Shown here: positions 1 through 8,043 of the stretch, in pieces
Position numbering within the stretch: position 1 is the stretch's first letter
Layout: each line of letters starts with the position of its first letter
Source of the DNA: an uncultured Oscillospiraceae bacterium
GTDB taxonomy: Bacteria > Bacillota > Clostridia > Oscillospirales > Ruminococcaceae
DNA length: 48,202 nt
Direction of reading: 5' to 3'
Assembly (NCBI GenBank): GCA_910589145.1
Contig: CAJUSD010000025.1
Span: 1-48,202 of the forward strand
The notes under the pieces: model-generated
The model's database searches: none
The model's input: the letters and a program-made list of their open reading frames with translations, nothing else
Told to the model about the DNA's origin: nothing
Position numbers and translations under genes: made by a program

Positions 1-75
1 TCCACAAATCTTTGCACTTAACTTGACAATTCGCAGATAGAAAAAGAAAGAAGGAAAGAAAAAAGCTCTTGCCAA

Positions 76-155
76 AGGGGAGTTTCGCGCCTTGCGGGTT
101 CAGTTCAGCAAAGCTGAACTGGCGACCAAAGGGCGGCGCCCTTTGGAAACCTGCC
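76..155 (-). repeat. Partial copy of the modular intergenic repeat (copy R1)
   Basis: A fragment of the repeat family described at 31173-31556. It holds the nested hairpin CAGTTCAGC (101-109) / GCTGAACTG (113-121), also found at 28071-28090 and 36890-36908, and a second hairpin CAAAGGGC (127-134) / GCCCTTTG (138-145) where other copies carry the CCAGGGAACTTT stem. It lies just downstream of the pcrA stop. No inverted terminus is recognisable, so this is a truncated or strongly diverged copy. The purine-rich stretch at 40-66 to its left shows no gene. Confidence 0.6.
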
Positions 156-243
156 ACTTTCGAGAAAGCGGCCAAAGCTTTTAATACGGGTATGGTTTGT
201 GCTTACTTTGGCTTTGTGCCCGCACCTAATTTATGGATCAGCT

Positions 244-2649
244 CTAAGCTCGTTCCAATTTGGCAAAATTCTGCATAATCTTTTTAGAACCTGCCTGATC
301 AAAAGCAATTTCAACTAAAGTATCATTTGCCATGGGAATTGCGCTTAAAACCGTACCTTCTCCAAAAATTTTATGCTTTACTCTGTCTCCAACAGACAGC
401 CGCATCTGTTCTTTTGTCTTATCGGCATGACGCGCGGCTGTAGCAACCCCGCCTGAACTCATCCCTATCCCCAGCGACCTTCCAGACTGCATCATCATTT
501 TCCGGCGCAGAGCATGGTTGTTGCTCTCCTTTAGTTGGGCGGCAGTGATAATCGTTTTATCTGCCAGTTCCCGGTATTCCTCTGGGATTTCCAGCGCAAA
601 GCGTGAAATACTGTTCCGAATCGTTTGCCCAAACAAAAGACGCTGTGCTGCAGCAGTTAAGAACAATTTTTTCTTTGCCCTGGTAATACCTACATATGCC
701 AGCCGGCGTTCTTCTTCCAATTCAGAAGGAAATACCACAGCTTGTCTGCCTGGGAAAATCCCGTCTTCCATTCCGGCAATAAAAACGTTGTCAAATTCCA
801 ATCCCTTTGCTGAATGGAGGGTCATCATAATTACATAGTCACTGCTCTCATCCCAGGAATCCAAATCGGTATACAAAGCAATTTCTTCCAAGAATTCTGC
901 TAAGGTAGGATGATCCACTTCTTCAGAATATTTAACAATATTTGATTTTAATTCATAAACATTTTCCAAGCGGTTTTTGCCTTCTGAACCCTGCAATTCA
1001 AGATATTTCTGATACCCGCTTTCTTCCAGGAGGCGGTCAAAAAGCTCCTCCAAAGGAATTTCATCCACATGATCCATCAAATTTTGCAGGATATCGGTAA
1101 ATTCTTTCAAAACTTTAGATTTTTTGGAAAGGGCCGGGTAATTTTCCGCATCCTGCATTACCTCAAACAATGAAACTCCCAGTCCATTGGCAATCTGCTG
1201 GGCAGCAAGAATGGTCGCATCTCCAATGCCGCGCTTCGGTTCATTGATAATGCGCCGCAGGCGGAGATTGTCCGCCGGATTGTTTAAAACACTGAGATAA
1301 GAGACCATGTCTTTAATCTCTTTGCGTTCGTAAAACTTAATTCCACCTACTATTTTGTAAGGAATTGCACTGCGCATAAGGGTCTTTTCAATGGCGTTTG
1401 ACTGGGCGTTCATCCGATATAAAACAGCATTGTCTGAAAATTTGCCTCCAGTTCTTACATGCTCCAAAATCTGCTCTGCTATAAAAGAGGCTTCGCTCTG
1501 CTCGTCCATCGTTCGGGTAACGCTCACCAGCGGCCCGGGACTGTTCTGGGTCCAGAGCGTTTTTCCCTTCCGCTCCGTATTATGACGGATAACCTCGTTG
1601 GCAGCATTAAGAATATTCTGGGTACAGCGATAGTTTTGTTCCAGCCGGATAACTTCAGCGTTGGGAAACTGCTTTTCAAAGCTGAGAATATTTTTAATAT
1701 TAGCTCCCCGGAATTTATAAATACTTTGATCGTCGTCGCCTACTACGCATAGATTCTGGTACTTCTGCGCCAGCAGGCTAATCAAAAGATACTGGGTATG
1801 GTTGGTATCCTGGTATTCATCCACCATAATATAACGCCAAAGGTTCTGATAATGCTCCAAAACATCCGGGAACTTCTGGAACAGCTGCACAGTCAATACA
1901 ATAATATCATCAAAGTCAACTGCATTTGCAGATTTTAGAGTTTCCTGATAACCTTGATACAATTTCCCAACTACCGTTTGACGGTAATCATCTCCAGCGA
2001 GACGTATCATTTCCTCAGGGGTTTCATTGCCGTCTTTCGCCTTGCTGATCATAGACAGCACTTGCCGCGGGGGGAACATTTTCTCGTCCAGGTTCATGGA
2101 TTTTAAGCAGTCCTTGAGCACACGGACAGAATCGTCAGTATCATATATTGTAAAATTACGGGTATATCCCAGACGTTCAATTTCTGTCCGAAGAATCCGC
2201 ACACACATTGAATGAAAGGTTGACGCCTGAATTTTTTTTGCATCCTCTCCAAGTTCCGATGAAAGGCGTTCCTTTAGCTCCCCTGCCGCTTTGTTGGTAA
2301 ATGTTATTGCTAAAACGCTCCATGGCTTTACCGGATAATGGGATAAATAGGAAAGAGCGCGTTCTTCATCTGTTTCTTTCTCGTCTAAATACCCTTGAAG
2401 GAAATGCAAATCCTCTGAACTAAGGGATTCTGGAACGTCTATGCTGTAATAGCTTGTCCCATAACGCACCAGATTCGCTATACGGTTAATTAACACGGTA
2501 GTCTTGCCGCTTCCCGCTCCTGCCAGGATCAGCAACGGCCCGTTTACATGAAAGACCGCTTCTGCCTGGCGGTCATTCATACGTGAAAACTTTTTACGTA
2601 AAATCCGCCTTCTCAGTTCTAAAAATTGCATCTCTGCTGTTTGCTCCAT
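244..2649 (-). CDS. pcrA: ATP-dependent DNA helicase PcrA/UvrD (SF1A)
   Basis: A 3'-5' superfamily 1 DNA helicase that acts in nucleotide-excision and mismatch repair and clears replication and recombination intermediates. The 801-residue product has Walker A AGAGSGKT at residues 43-50, Walker B with DEYQDT, motif III VVGDDDQSIYKFRGA and motif VI RRLAYVGITRAKKKL, in family order. The C-terminus has a Tudor-like segment (GDRVKHKIFGEGTVL) typical of PcrA. Length is slightly above the usual 720-770. The start is placed at ATG 2649, because GGAGG lies 8 bases upstream; an in-frame start 17 codons earlier has no ribosome site. It appears to be transcribed alone, and a TATAAT hexamer at 2747-2752 (minus strand) is a possible -10 box. 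Family assignment is secure; the choice between pcrA and uvrD is only nomenclature. Confidence 0.96.
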   Translation of the reverse strand: MEQTAEMQFLELRRRILRKKFSRMNDRQAEAVFHVNGPLLILAGAGSGKTTVLINRIANLVRYGTSYYSIDVPESLSSEDLHFLQGYLDEKETDEERALSYLSHYPVKPWSVLAITFTNKAAGELKERLSSELGEDAKKIQASTFHSMCVRILRTEIERLGYTRNFTIYDTDDSVRVLKDCLKSMNLDEKMFPPRQVLSMISKAKDGNETPEEMIRLAGDDYRQTVVGKLYQGYQETLKSANAVDFDDIIVLTVQLFQKFPDVLEHYQNLWRYIMVDEYQDTNHTQYLLISLLAQKYQNLCVVGDDDQSIYKFRGANIKNILSFEKQFPNAEVIRLEQNYRCTQNILNAANEVIRHNTERKGKTLWTQNSPGPLVSVTRTMDEQSEASFIAEQILEHVRTGGKFSDNAVLYRMNAQSNAIEKTLMRSAIPYKIVGGIKFYERKEIKDMVSYLSVLNNPADNLRLRRIINEPKRGIGDATILAAQQIANGLGVSLFEVMQDAENYPALSKKSKVLKEFTDILQNLMDHVDEIPLEELFDRLLEESGYQKYLELQGSEGKNRLENVYELKSNIVKYSEEVDHPTLAEFLEEIALYTDLDSWDESSDYVIMMTLHSAKGLEFDNVFIAGMEDGIFPGRQAVVFPSELEEERRLAYVGITRAKKKLFLTAAAQRLLFGQTIRNSISRFALEIPEEYRELADKTIITAAQLKESNNHALRRKMMMQSGRSLGIGMSSGGVATAARHADKTKEQMRLSVGDRVKHKIFGEGTVLSAIPMANDTLVEIAFDQAGSKKIMQNFAKLERA

Positions 2650-3007
2650 ACTTGAAACCTCCGTCCAATTATAAGACGTGAAGCCCCTTTTAATCCTCAT
2701 CCGGCGAGGCTGTCATGCGTCCTCTCACTATATTCATCTATATCTTATTATAGCATCTTTTTGCGGCTTCTGCACCAGATTCCTTGAGGTTTTGGAAAAG
2801 TTCAGCAGTTTGAAACACTTTAAGTGGGTTTTTGAGGAAACTTTGGGCGGTTTGACAAAAAAGATAAGTTGAGAGCCGCTGAAGGTGGATAAAAAAGGAC
2901 AGAGGTACACTGATCTTTTTTTCAAATTTATGTAAACTATATACTATATAAAGTTTAATAAAGAAACCTGAAAAGTTTTCCATTGAGCTCACATGATGTA
3001 AGCATGG
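2650..3007. other. Intergenic region between pcrA and the GH3 gene
   Basis: No convincing gene is seen; short open frames here lack ribosome sites and recognisable products. A minus-strand TATAAT at 2747-2752 may serve pcrA, but its -35 is poor. At 2981-2996 the bases CATTGAGCTCACATGA resemble the 3' terminus of the modular repeat (compare CATCGAACTCACATTA at 28345-28360). This may be a solo end or a remnant of a decayed copy. Confidence 0.4.
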
Positions 3008-3046
3008 AAAAGGGAGCAGTACACCAATTAAGCACTGCTCCCTTTT
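3008..3046. terminator. Intrinsic terminator after the GH3 gene
   Basis: Perfect 13-bp inverted repeat AAAAGGGAGCAGT (3008-3020) and ACTGCTCCCTTTT (3034-3046) around a 13-base loop. It lies 62 bases past the GH3 stop and is read on the minus strand, where the stem ends in TTTT. Confidence 0.75.
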
Positions 3047-3108
3047 AGCCTGCGGTAAGAGGTATCCATCTTAGCTTTATGTCCGCATTTTAGCTTTTCC
3101 TAAATTTA

Positions 3109-4833
3109 TTATGCATGGTACTTCGTAGGCCACACACCTTCTGGATGAACCTCCCCAAAGAGGGTTCCGGCAGTCACCTTGATATTTTCTGGAGAAGTAG
3201 CAAAGGTAATAACTACACATTTTGCATTATGAGGGATCGAAACTTCCTCATAAGGTGTATTTGTAACAACAATCACCTTTTTCCCCGCAGCAGAAACTTT
3301 TTCAATTAGTTCCTCAATTGCTTCCTGATTACACAGTTTCCCGCGGATAAAATAATTGGTCACAACAATGGTATCGTATTCCTCTGCTCTTTCAAATACA
3401 GTCTGTTTATCCTTCTCGTCCCAGGTGTAGTCTGTTTCCTGGTAGACAGTATTGGGATTGTATTTGAGACAGTTTTCATACAGAATCCCGGAGTGCCATT
3501 GGAAGTTGTTGTATGCCTTAACCTTCTGCTCCACAACAAGGACCTTTTCATCCTTCCCAACAGGAAGCCAGCCCTCTTTATCACGTCCAATCAGAACAGA
3601 CCGTCTTGCCGCCTGTTTTGCCAGGTTGACGATGGCTTTGTCCTGAATGACAGCTTCCGGGATTTCCTCGTGGTTATTGTGGTCAAAGAAAAGCCCGTAA
3701 CGGTATTTCAGATCCAGAATCCGGTAAACCTTTTTGTCCAATTCCTCCTGGGAAATGCGGCCGTCCTCTACAAAGGAGCGGATAGCGGCAATGGTTTCCT
3801 CCACCAGTTCATTTTCTGCTTTCATCAGAACCAGGTCGGCACCAGCTTCCAGGGACATGGCACAGGCGTTTGCCACACCATAGCGGGTAGCTACCGCACC
3901 CATGGTCATGCTGTCAGTGGTGATTACCCCGTCAAAGCCAAGTGTTTCCCGAAGCAGTCCGGTTAATATGGGCTTGGAAACAGTTGCGATGTTATCTGAA
4001 TCAAATGCCGGGAAAATGCTGTGGGCAATCATAATGGAGGGCAGGAGCCCTTTTTCAATGAGATGCTTGTAAGGAAGGAGTTCCCGGCTCATCATGGTTT
4101 CCCGGTCAACATCAATCACAGGAACGCCAAAGTGCGCATCCACATTGGAATGGCCCCGTCCGGGGAAATGCTTTCCGGTGGCGATCATCCTGCCTTCCTG
4201 GAAACCACGGCAGGATTCCTCTGCATATTCAGCCACTTCCTCTGCAATGTCGGAATAAGCGCGGGTGTAGATTTCCGGGTTGCGGGGATCAGAGTTTACA
4301 TCCAGCACAGGAGAATGGATCCAGTTAAACCCTACTGCCCTGCTCTGACGGGAAACCGCCAGGGCGATTTCATAGGCCATTTTGGGATCGTTCATAGCCC
4401 GAACGCCCATGGGCTTGGGGAACAGGTTTACCCCGCCAAAGGAGAAATCTGCACTGGTTCCGCCTTCCTGGTCATAAGAGAAATGCAGGGGGATGGAAAG
4501 GGGACGTTTCCGCGCCGCAGCCTGGAGGTCGTCCAATACCGCCTTATACTCCGATGCAGTGCATACCGGCGCAGTGGCGTATTTTACCCCGTTTTTCGGT
4601 GCAACCTGGACGACGGAGCGGTTGCTTTTGGGGTCAACATAGTTTCCGAAAATCCGGGTGTCGCAGGACAGGCGCAGGCCGCCGCAATGGTATTTGGTGA
4701 CAAAGTCGTAAATTCTGCTTCCGGGAACTGTGCCCGCAAAGCCCAAAGTAAGTATAGCCCCTATTTTCTGTTCAAGGGTCATTTGTGCAATCAGGTCTTT
4801 GACAAACCTGTTCTCTCTCTTTTCAGACATCAT
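3109..4833 (-). CDS. Glycoside hydrolase family 3, beta-N-acetylhexosaminidase (NagZ-like)
   Basis: Retaining GH3 enzyme, most like N-acetyl-beta-D-glucosaminidases. The 574-residue product shows DQEGG at 121-125, the family loop KHFPGRG at 221-227, and the Asp-Ala-His dyad (D232, H234) that serves as general acid/base in NagZ-type GH3. The nucleophile is probably D307 in GVITTDSMTMGA. About 200 residues follow the barrel and form the C-terminal GH3 domain. No signal peptide is seen, so it should act in the cytoplasm. The start is ATG 4833 (AAGGAG 7 bases upstream); the next codon is also ATG. It is the last gene of the minus-strand glycan cluster, separated from GH88 by 281 bp holding a partial modular repeat, so it may be transcribed independently. 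It could serve imported glycans or peptidoglycan recycling. Confidence 0.9.
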   Translation of the reverse strand: MMSEKRENRFVKDLIAQMTLEQKIGAILTLGFAGTVPGSRIYDFVTKYHCGGLRLSCDTRIFGNYVDPKSNRSVVQVAPKNGVKYATAPVCTASEYKAVLDDLQAAARKRPLSIPLHFSYDQEGGTSADFSFGGVNLFPKPMGVRAMNDPKMAYEIALAVSRQSRAVGFNWIHSPVLDVNSDPRNPEIYTRAYSDIAEEVAEYAEESCRGFQEGRMIATGKHFPGRGHSNVDAHFGVPVIDVDRETMMSRELLPYKHLIEKGLLPSIMIAHSIFPAFDSDNIATVSKPILTGLLRETLGFDGVITTDSMTMGAVATRYGVANACAMSLEAGADLVLMKAENELVEETIAAIRSFVEDGRISQEELDKKVYRILDLKYRYGLFFDHNNHEEIPEAVIQDKAIVNLAKQAARRSVLIGRDKEGWLPVGKDEKVLVVEQKVKAYNNFQWHSGILYENCLKYNPNTVYQETDYTWDEKDKQTVFERAEEYDTIVVTNYFIRGKLCNQEAIEELIEKVSAAGKKVIVVTNTPYEEVSIPHNAKCVVITFATSPENIKVTAGTLFGEVHPEGVWPTKYHA

Positions 4834-4861
4834 AATCAATCTCCTTCGTAAAAGCAAATAT

Positions 4862-4965
4862 GCAAACTCAACCTAAAACGAGTACCGCTTAAAGCGGAGA
4901 AAAAAGGTTTGAAGGTCCAGGGAACTTTTTAGGAAAGTTCCCTGGCCGCGTCCGCAGACGCGAAA
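4862..4965 (+). repeat. Partial copy of the modular intergenic repeat (copy R2)
   Basis: It carries the conserved lead-in (ACCTAAAACGAGTACCGCTT, then AAAAAAGGTTTGAAGGTCCA) and two of the family stems. These are CCAGGGAACTTT (4917-4928) / AAAGTTCCCTGG (4934-4945) and CGCGTC (4947-4952) / GACGCG (4957-4962). The CCCGCC inverted module and the distal module are missing. It lies between GH88 and GH3 in what would otherwise be one operon. Confidence 0.75.
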
Positions 4966-5114
4966 CTTCCCGCGCATTCTAAAAAAGGGAGTAAAGGTAT
5001 CCCTAAAAAGGTTTCAGAAAGGAGAAATATACAAGCCATGGGTCCGGTTTCAGCACAGCCTTCAAACCACTCAGATTTCCCTGTTATATTCACATTCCAC
5101 AGTATAAAAACATT

Positions 5115-6251
5115 CTACCATATGGGAAACGCTTTCCCCGCCAGCCGGAGAATCGCCTCTGTAAAGAAGTAATCTCCATAGATGATAGAGGTTTCCCTCT
5201 CCTTCTGGTCATGATAAGCCTTACTGCTGTACCCCAGTATCCCGTCAGCATCGCAGTCCCAGTTGCAGAATTTCTTTTCCATAGCTTTGAGAATGTTCCA
5301 GGCAGCTTTTTGGTACAGAGCCTGTTCATATTCTCCAGCCTGCTCTGCAAGTTCCAGAAGCCCGCAGGCAGCGCAGGCTCCTGCACTTGCATCATAAATC
5401 AGAGGTTCCTCTGGGGCCTGAAAATCACACAGGGGGAGCCAGTCAGTCAGAGCAAGGTTCGCGATAAAATAGTGGGCGGCTTTTTTGGCAGTATCCAGAT
5501 AACGTTTTTCCCCGGTATGGCGGAAGCTCAGGGCATAGCCGTATACAATCCAAGCCTGGCCCCGGCTCCATGCCGAATCAGGAGAATATCCCTGCCCGGA
5601 AGGTCTGTCAACGACTTCACCTGTCAACGGGTCAAGAATAGATATATGATAGCTGGAACCGTCCTCCCGAACAGTCACTTTGGCGCAGGTGTCTGCGTGG
5701 TCTTGTGCGATATAGGTAAAACGCGGATCGCCCAGCTCGCGGGAAGCCCAGTATAATAAAGGAAGGTTCATCATGGTGTCTGCAATAGTCCAGCCGGTCC
5801 GGTCTCCATTCCATGCCCGGATAAATTTAGCGCGGGCGTTGTATCTTCCCGCCAAAAGGTTCGCTGCATGAAGCGCCCGCCGGCGGGAATCCTTGTTTTT
5901 GGTCAGACGGTAGTCTGCCAGCGCAGACAGGGTATACATAAAACCAACGTCGTGATGAAGGCCCTCATAACCCTCAAACGCCTGATCTAAACGTTCTTCT
6001 ATGGTTTCGGCAGCTTTTCGGAAAGCTTCATCCTTGGAAGCGTGATATGCCTGCCAGAGCATTCCCGGCCAAAATCCATTGCACCACCAGTAAACGCCGG
6101 TAGGGGTGGCTAAATCCTCATACCGTCCATCCTTGGGGATGTATACAATCTTTCCGCCTGTCCTCTGCACTTCGGCAGATAGCTTGCACAGCAGCTTTTC
6201 CTTGGTCTGTTCCAGCCATTCCCTATCCTGTTGCGAAACTGTAAATTCCAC
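5115..6251 (-). CDS. Glycoside hydrolase family 88, unsaturated glucuronyl hydrolase
   Basis: Releases the 4,5-unsaturated uronic acid left at the non-reducing end of oligosaccharides by polysaccharide lyases, through hydration of the double bond. The 378-residue (alpha/alpha)6-barrel protein has the two aspartates that characterise the family: D101 in LHHDVGF and D158 in TIADTMMNLPLLYWAS. The later motif SRGQAWIVYGYA is also typical. No signal peptide is present, so it acts in the cytoplasm on imported products. The start is GTG 6251, with AAGGGAG 7 bases upstream inside the end of the GH29 gene. GH29 stops only 2 bases before, so the two genes are translationally coupled. A GH88 enzyme implies that a lyase acts earlier, in keeping with the lyase-like gene at 11536-12651. 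Confidence 0.92.
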   Translation of the reverse strand: MEFTVSQQDREWLEQTKEKLLCKLSAEVQRTGGKIVYIPKDGRYEDLATPTGVYWWCNGFWPGMLWQAYHASKDEAFRKAAETIEERLDQAFEGYEGLHHDVGFMYTLSALADYRLTKNKDSRRRALHAANLLAGRYNARAKFIRAWNGDRTGWTIADTMMNLPLLYWASRELGDPRFTYIAQDHADTCAKVTVREDGSSYHISILDPLTGEVVDRPSGQGYSPDSAWSRGQAWIVYGYALSFRHTGEKRYLDTAKKAAHYFIANLALTDWLPLCDFQAPEEPLIYDASAGACAACGLLELAEQAGEYEQALYQKAAWNILKAMEKKFCNWDCDADGILGYSSKAYHDQKERETSIIYGDYFFTEAILRLAGKAFPIW

Positions 6252-6253
6252 AG

Positions 6254-8020
6254 TTATTCTCCCTTCACAGCTTGAAGTTCAACGCCTTTCACCTTTGGGC
6301 CAAGCCCTTTCTGATATTCTATCTTCTTTGGAGTCAGGCTCAGGGTGTATTTTCCGGGCTTTTCAATATGGAGTACTCCGCAGCGGGTTTCCACGTCTTC
6401 CCACAGGAATAAATCTCTGGGATGGGTTCTCTTGTCGTCTGTAACAGTAAATGCAATCTCCTGTCCTGCGCAGGAAATCACAAACTCGTGTCCGCCTTCC
6501 CAGCTCATATCGGGATGCTGTTCCGGGTCTTTCTCGGTAAAGGTATGGAGGGATACCCGATAATCTCCAGCCTCAGTGAGAACAAACTCCCAGGAAAGAT
6601 AATCCTCGGTGCGGTTCCAGTTCTCAACGATACCGCTTTTTGCCAGCATAAAGCCTGGTTCCCCGCTGGCGCTCAGGCGCTTTGCAGATATACCGGTCAG
6701 AGAAAGCGCCCCATCCCGGTCTGTCAGGGCAACGTCGATTTCCGGCTCACCATCCAGTTCCAGTGCTATCACGGAAACATAGGGGTCTGGGCAGGTTTCG
6801 GGCAGGTCAATGATAAGCTTATTGACACCCATGTCTGTCTGTACTTCCTGACGGAAGGAAAGTGTTTCCCCAGTCGAGAGGACTTTTGCAGATTTCACAC
6901 GGTTTTTCAGCCCGATAAAGACAAATTTCCCGCTGTTCCAGTCAAACAGATGCAGATATAAGGTTTCGCCTTTTCCTGTCGCTGCTCCCCATTCGGATTC
7001 ATATGGAATCAAACCGCCGCGGCAGCCATAAACTGCTTCCCCGTTGCGGCGCAGCCATTCGCCGATGATGTGCAGGCGTTCCACGCTCTCCGGGGGAATT
7101 TTTCCTTCCGCTGTCGGGCCTACATTGAGCAGGTAGTTTCCGCCCTTTGCCGCAATGCTGACCAGCAGACGGATCAAAGTTGCAGGGGATTTCCAGTTGG
7201 TATCCTGTTTTTTAAAGCCCCATGTATCGTTCATGGTAGCGCAGGTTTCCCATGGCAGCGGGTTGGAGCCGGAAGGAACCTGATTGTCCCTGTATCCAAT
7301 GTAATCGCCCAGATCCTCGTCATTGCTGACCCTTGGCCCTACGATACATTCCGGCTGAATGGCATGTACCAGGTCGTTGAACCTTTGGGCATTGTAGCGG
7401 CTCAAATCGCCAGGGGTGTCAAACCACAGGAGCCCAACAGGGCCGTACTGGGTGAGGAGCTCTGTAATCTGGGGGATTGCCTTTTGGTTCATGTAACGTT
7501 CAAATACCTTTTTATCTTCTGGATAGGTGGTATCCCACTGGGTGCCCTTGACTACGCCGTCCGGATCGTCCCAGTCCTGGTAGTGAGAATAGTAGAAGCA
7601 CAGTTTTACTCCGTGTTTCTGGCAGGCTGCCGCCAAATCCTTCATAGGATCGTGGGCGTAAGGGGTAGCGTCTACAATGTTGTAAGGGGAACAATGGGAA
7701 TGATACATGGCAAAGCCGTCATGATGCTTGGCAGTGATAACAATGTATTTCATCCCTGCATCTTTGGCAATGCTCACCCATTCGTCAGCGTCAAACTTTA
7801 CAGGGTTGAAGTCTTTGCATATCTCCCGATACTCCACCGCCGGAATGGAACCAAACCTCATAATCTGTTCGCCGATACCGGGGATTTCCTTCCCCTTCCA
7901 GGAACCGGCAAGCTGGGCGTATACGCCCCAATGGATGAACATTCCAAATTTCGCTTCGCGGAACCATTGAAGGCGTTCCTCGTTGGTGCAGATGCGGCGG
8001 TTGGCAAATAATTCTGGCAT
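6254..8020 (-). CDS. Glycoside hydrolase family 29 alpha-L-fucosidase
   Basis: Retaining alpha-L-fucosidase of 588 residues. The N-terminal catalytic barrel has REAKFGMFIHWGVYAQ (residues 21-36) and ITAKHHDGFAMY (95-106), both family signatures, and the likely nucleophile D201 in VGLLWFDTPGD. The C-terminal part (about 340-588) is beta-rich and probably carbohydrate-binding. No signal peptide is seen, which suggests intracellular action. The start is ATG 8020, with AAAGG 10 bases upstream; an in-frame TTG at 8029 sits 1 base from that site and cannot be used. It is the second gene of the GH95-GH29-GH88 run, with 23 bp to GH95 and 2 bp to GH88. The linkage specificity cannot be read from the sequence. 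Confidence 0.93.
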   Translation of the reverse strand: MPELFANRRICTNEERLQWFREAKFGMFIHWGVYAQLAGSWKGKEIPGIGEQIMRFGSIPAVEYREICKDFNPVKFDADEWVSIAKDAGMKYIVITAKHHDGFAMYHSHCSPYNIVDATPYAHDPMKDLAAACQKHGVKLCFYYSHYQDWDDPDGVVKGTQWDTTYPEDKKVFERYMNQKAIPQITELLTQYGPVGLLWFDTPGDLSRYNAQRFNDLVHAIQPECIVGPRVSNDEDLGDYIGYRDNQVPSGSNPLPWETCATMNDTWGFKKQDTNWKSPATLIRLLVSIAAKGGNYLLNVGPTAEGKIPPESVERLHIIGEWLRRNGEAVYGCRGGLIPYESEWGAATGKGETLYLHLFDWNSGKFVFIGLKNRVKSAKVLSTGETLSFRQEVQTDMGVNKLIIDLPETCPDPYVSVIALELDGEPEIDVALTDRDGALSLTGISAKRLSASGEPGFMLAKSGIVENWNRTEDYLSWEFVLTEAGDYRVSLHTFTEKDPEQHPDMSWEGGHEFVISCAGQEIAFTVTDDKRTHPRDLFLWEDVETRCGVLHIEKPGKYTLSLTPKKIEYQKGLGPKVKGVELQAVKGE

Positions 8021-8043
8021 AATTGTCAATCCTTTCTATATCT

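Noticed and set aside
4021..4851. 276-codon open frame on the plus strand opposite the GH3 gene
   Set aside because: It lies wholly antisense to a gene with intact GH3 motifs, has no ribosome site and no recognisable product.
7070..8011. 313-codon open frame on the plus strand opposite GH29
   Set aside because: It is a shadow of the GC-rich codon positions of GH29; no ribosome site, no domain, and it spans the catalytic region of the real gene.
8021..8029. TTG start for the GH29 gene three codons earlier
   Set aside because: It would lie 1 base from the ribosome site; ATG 8020 has workable spacing.
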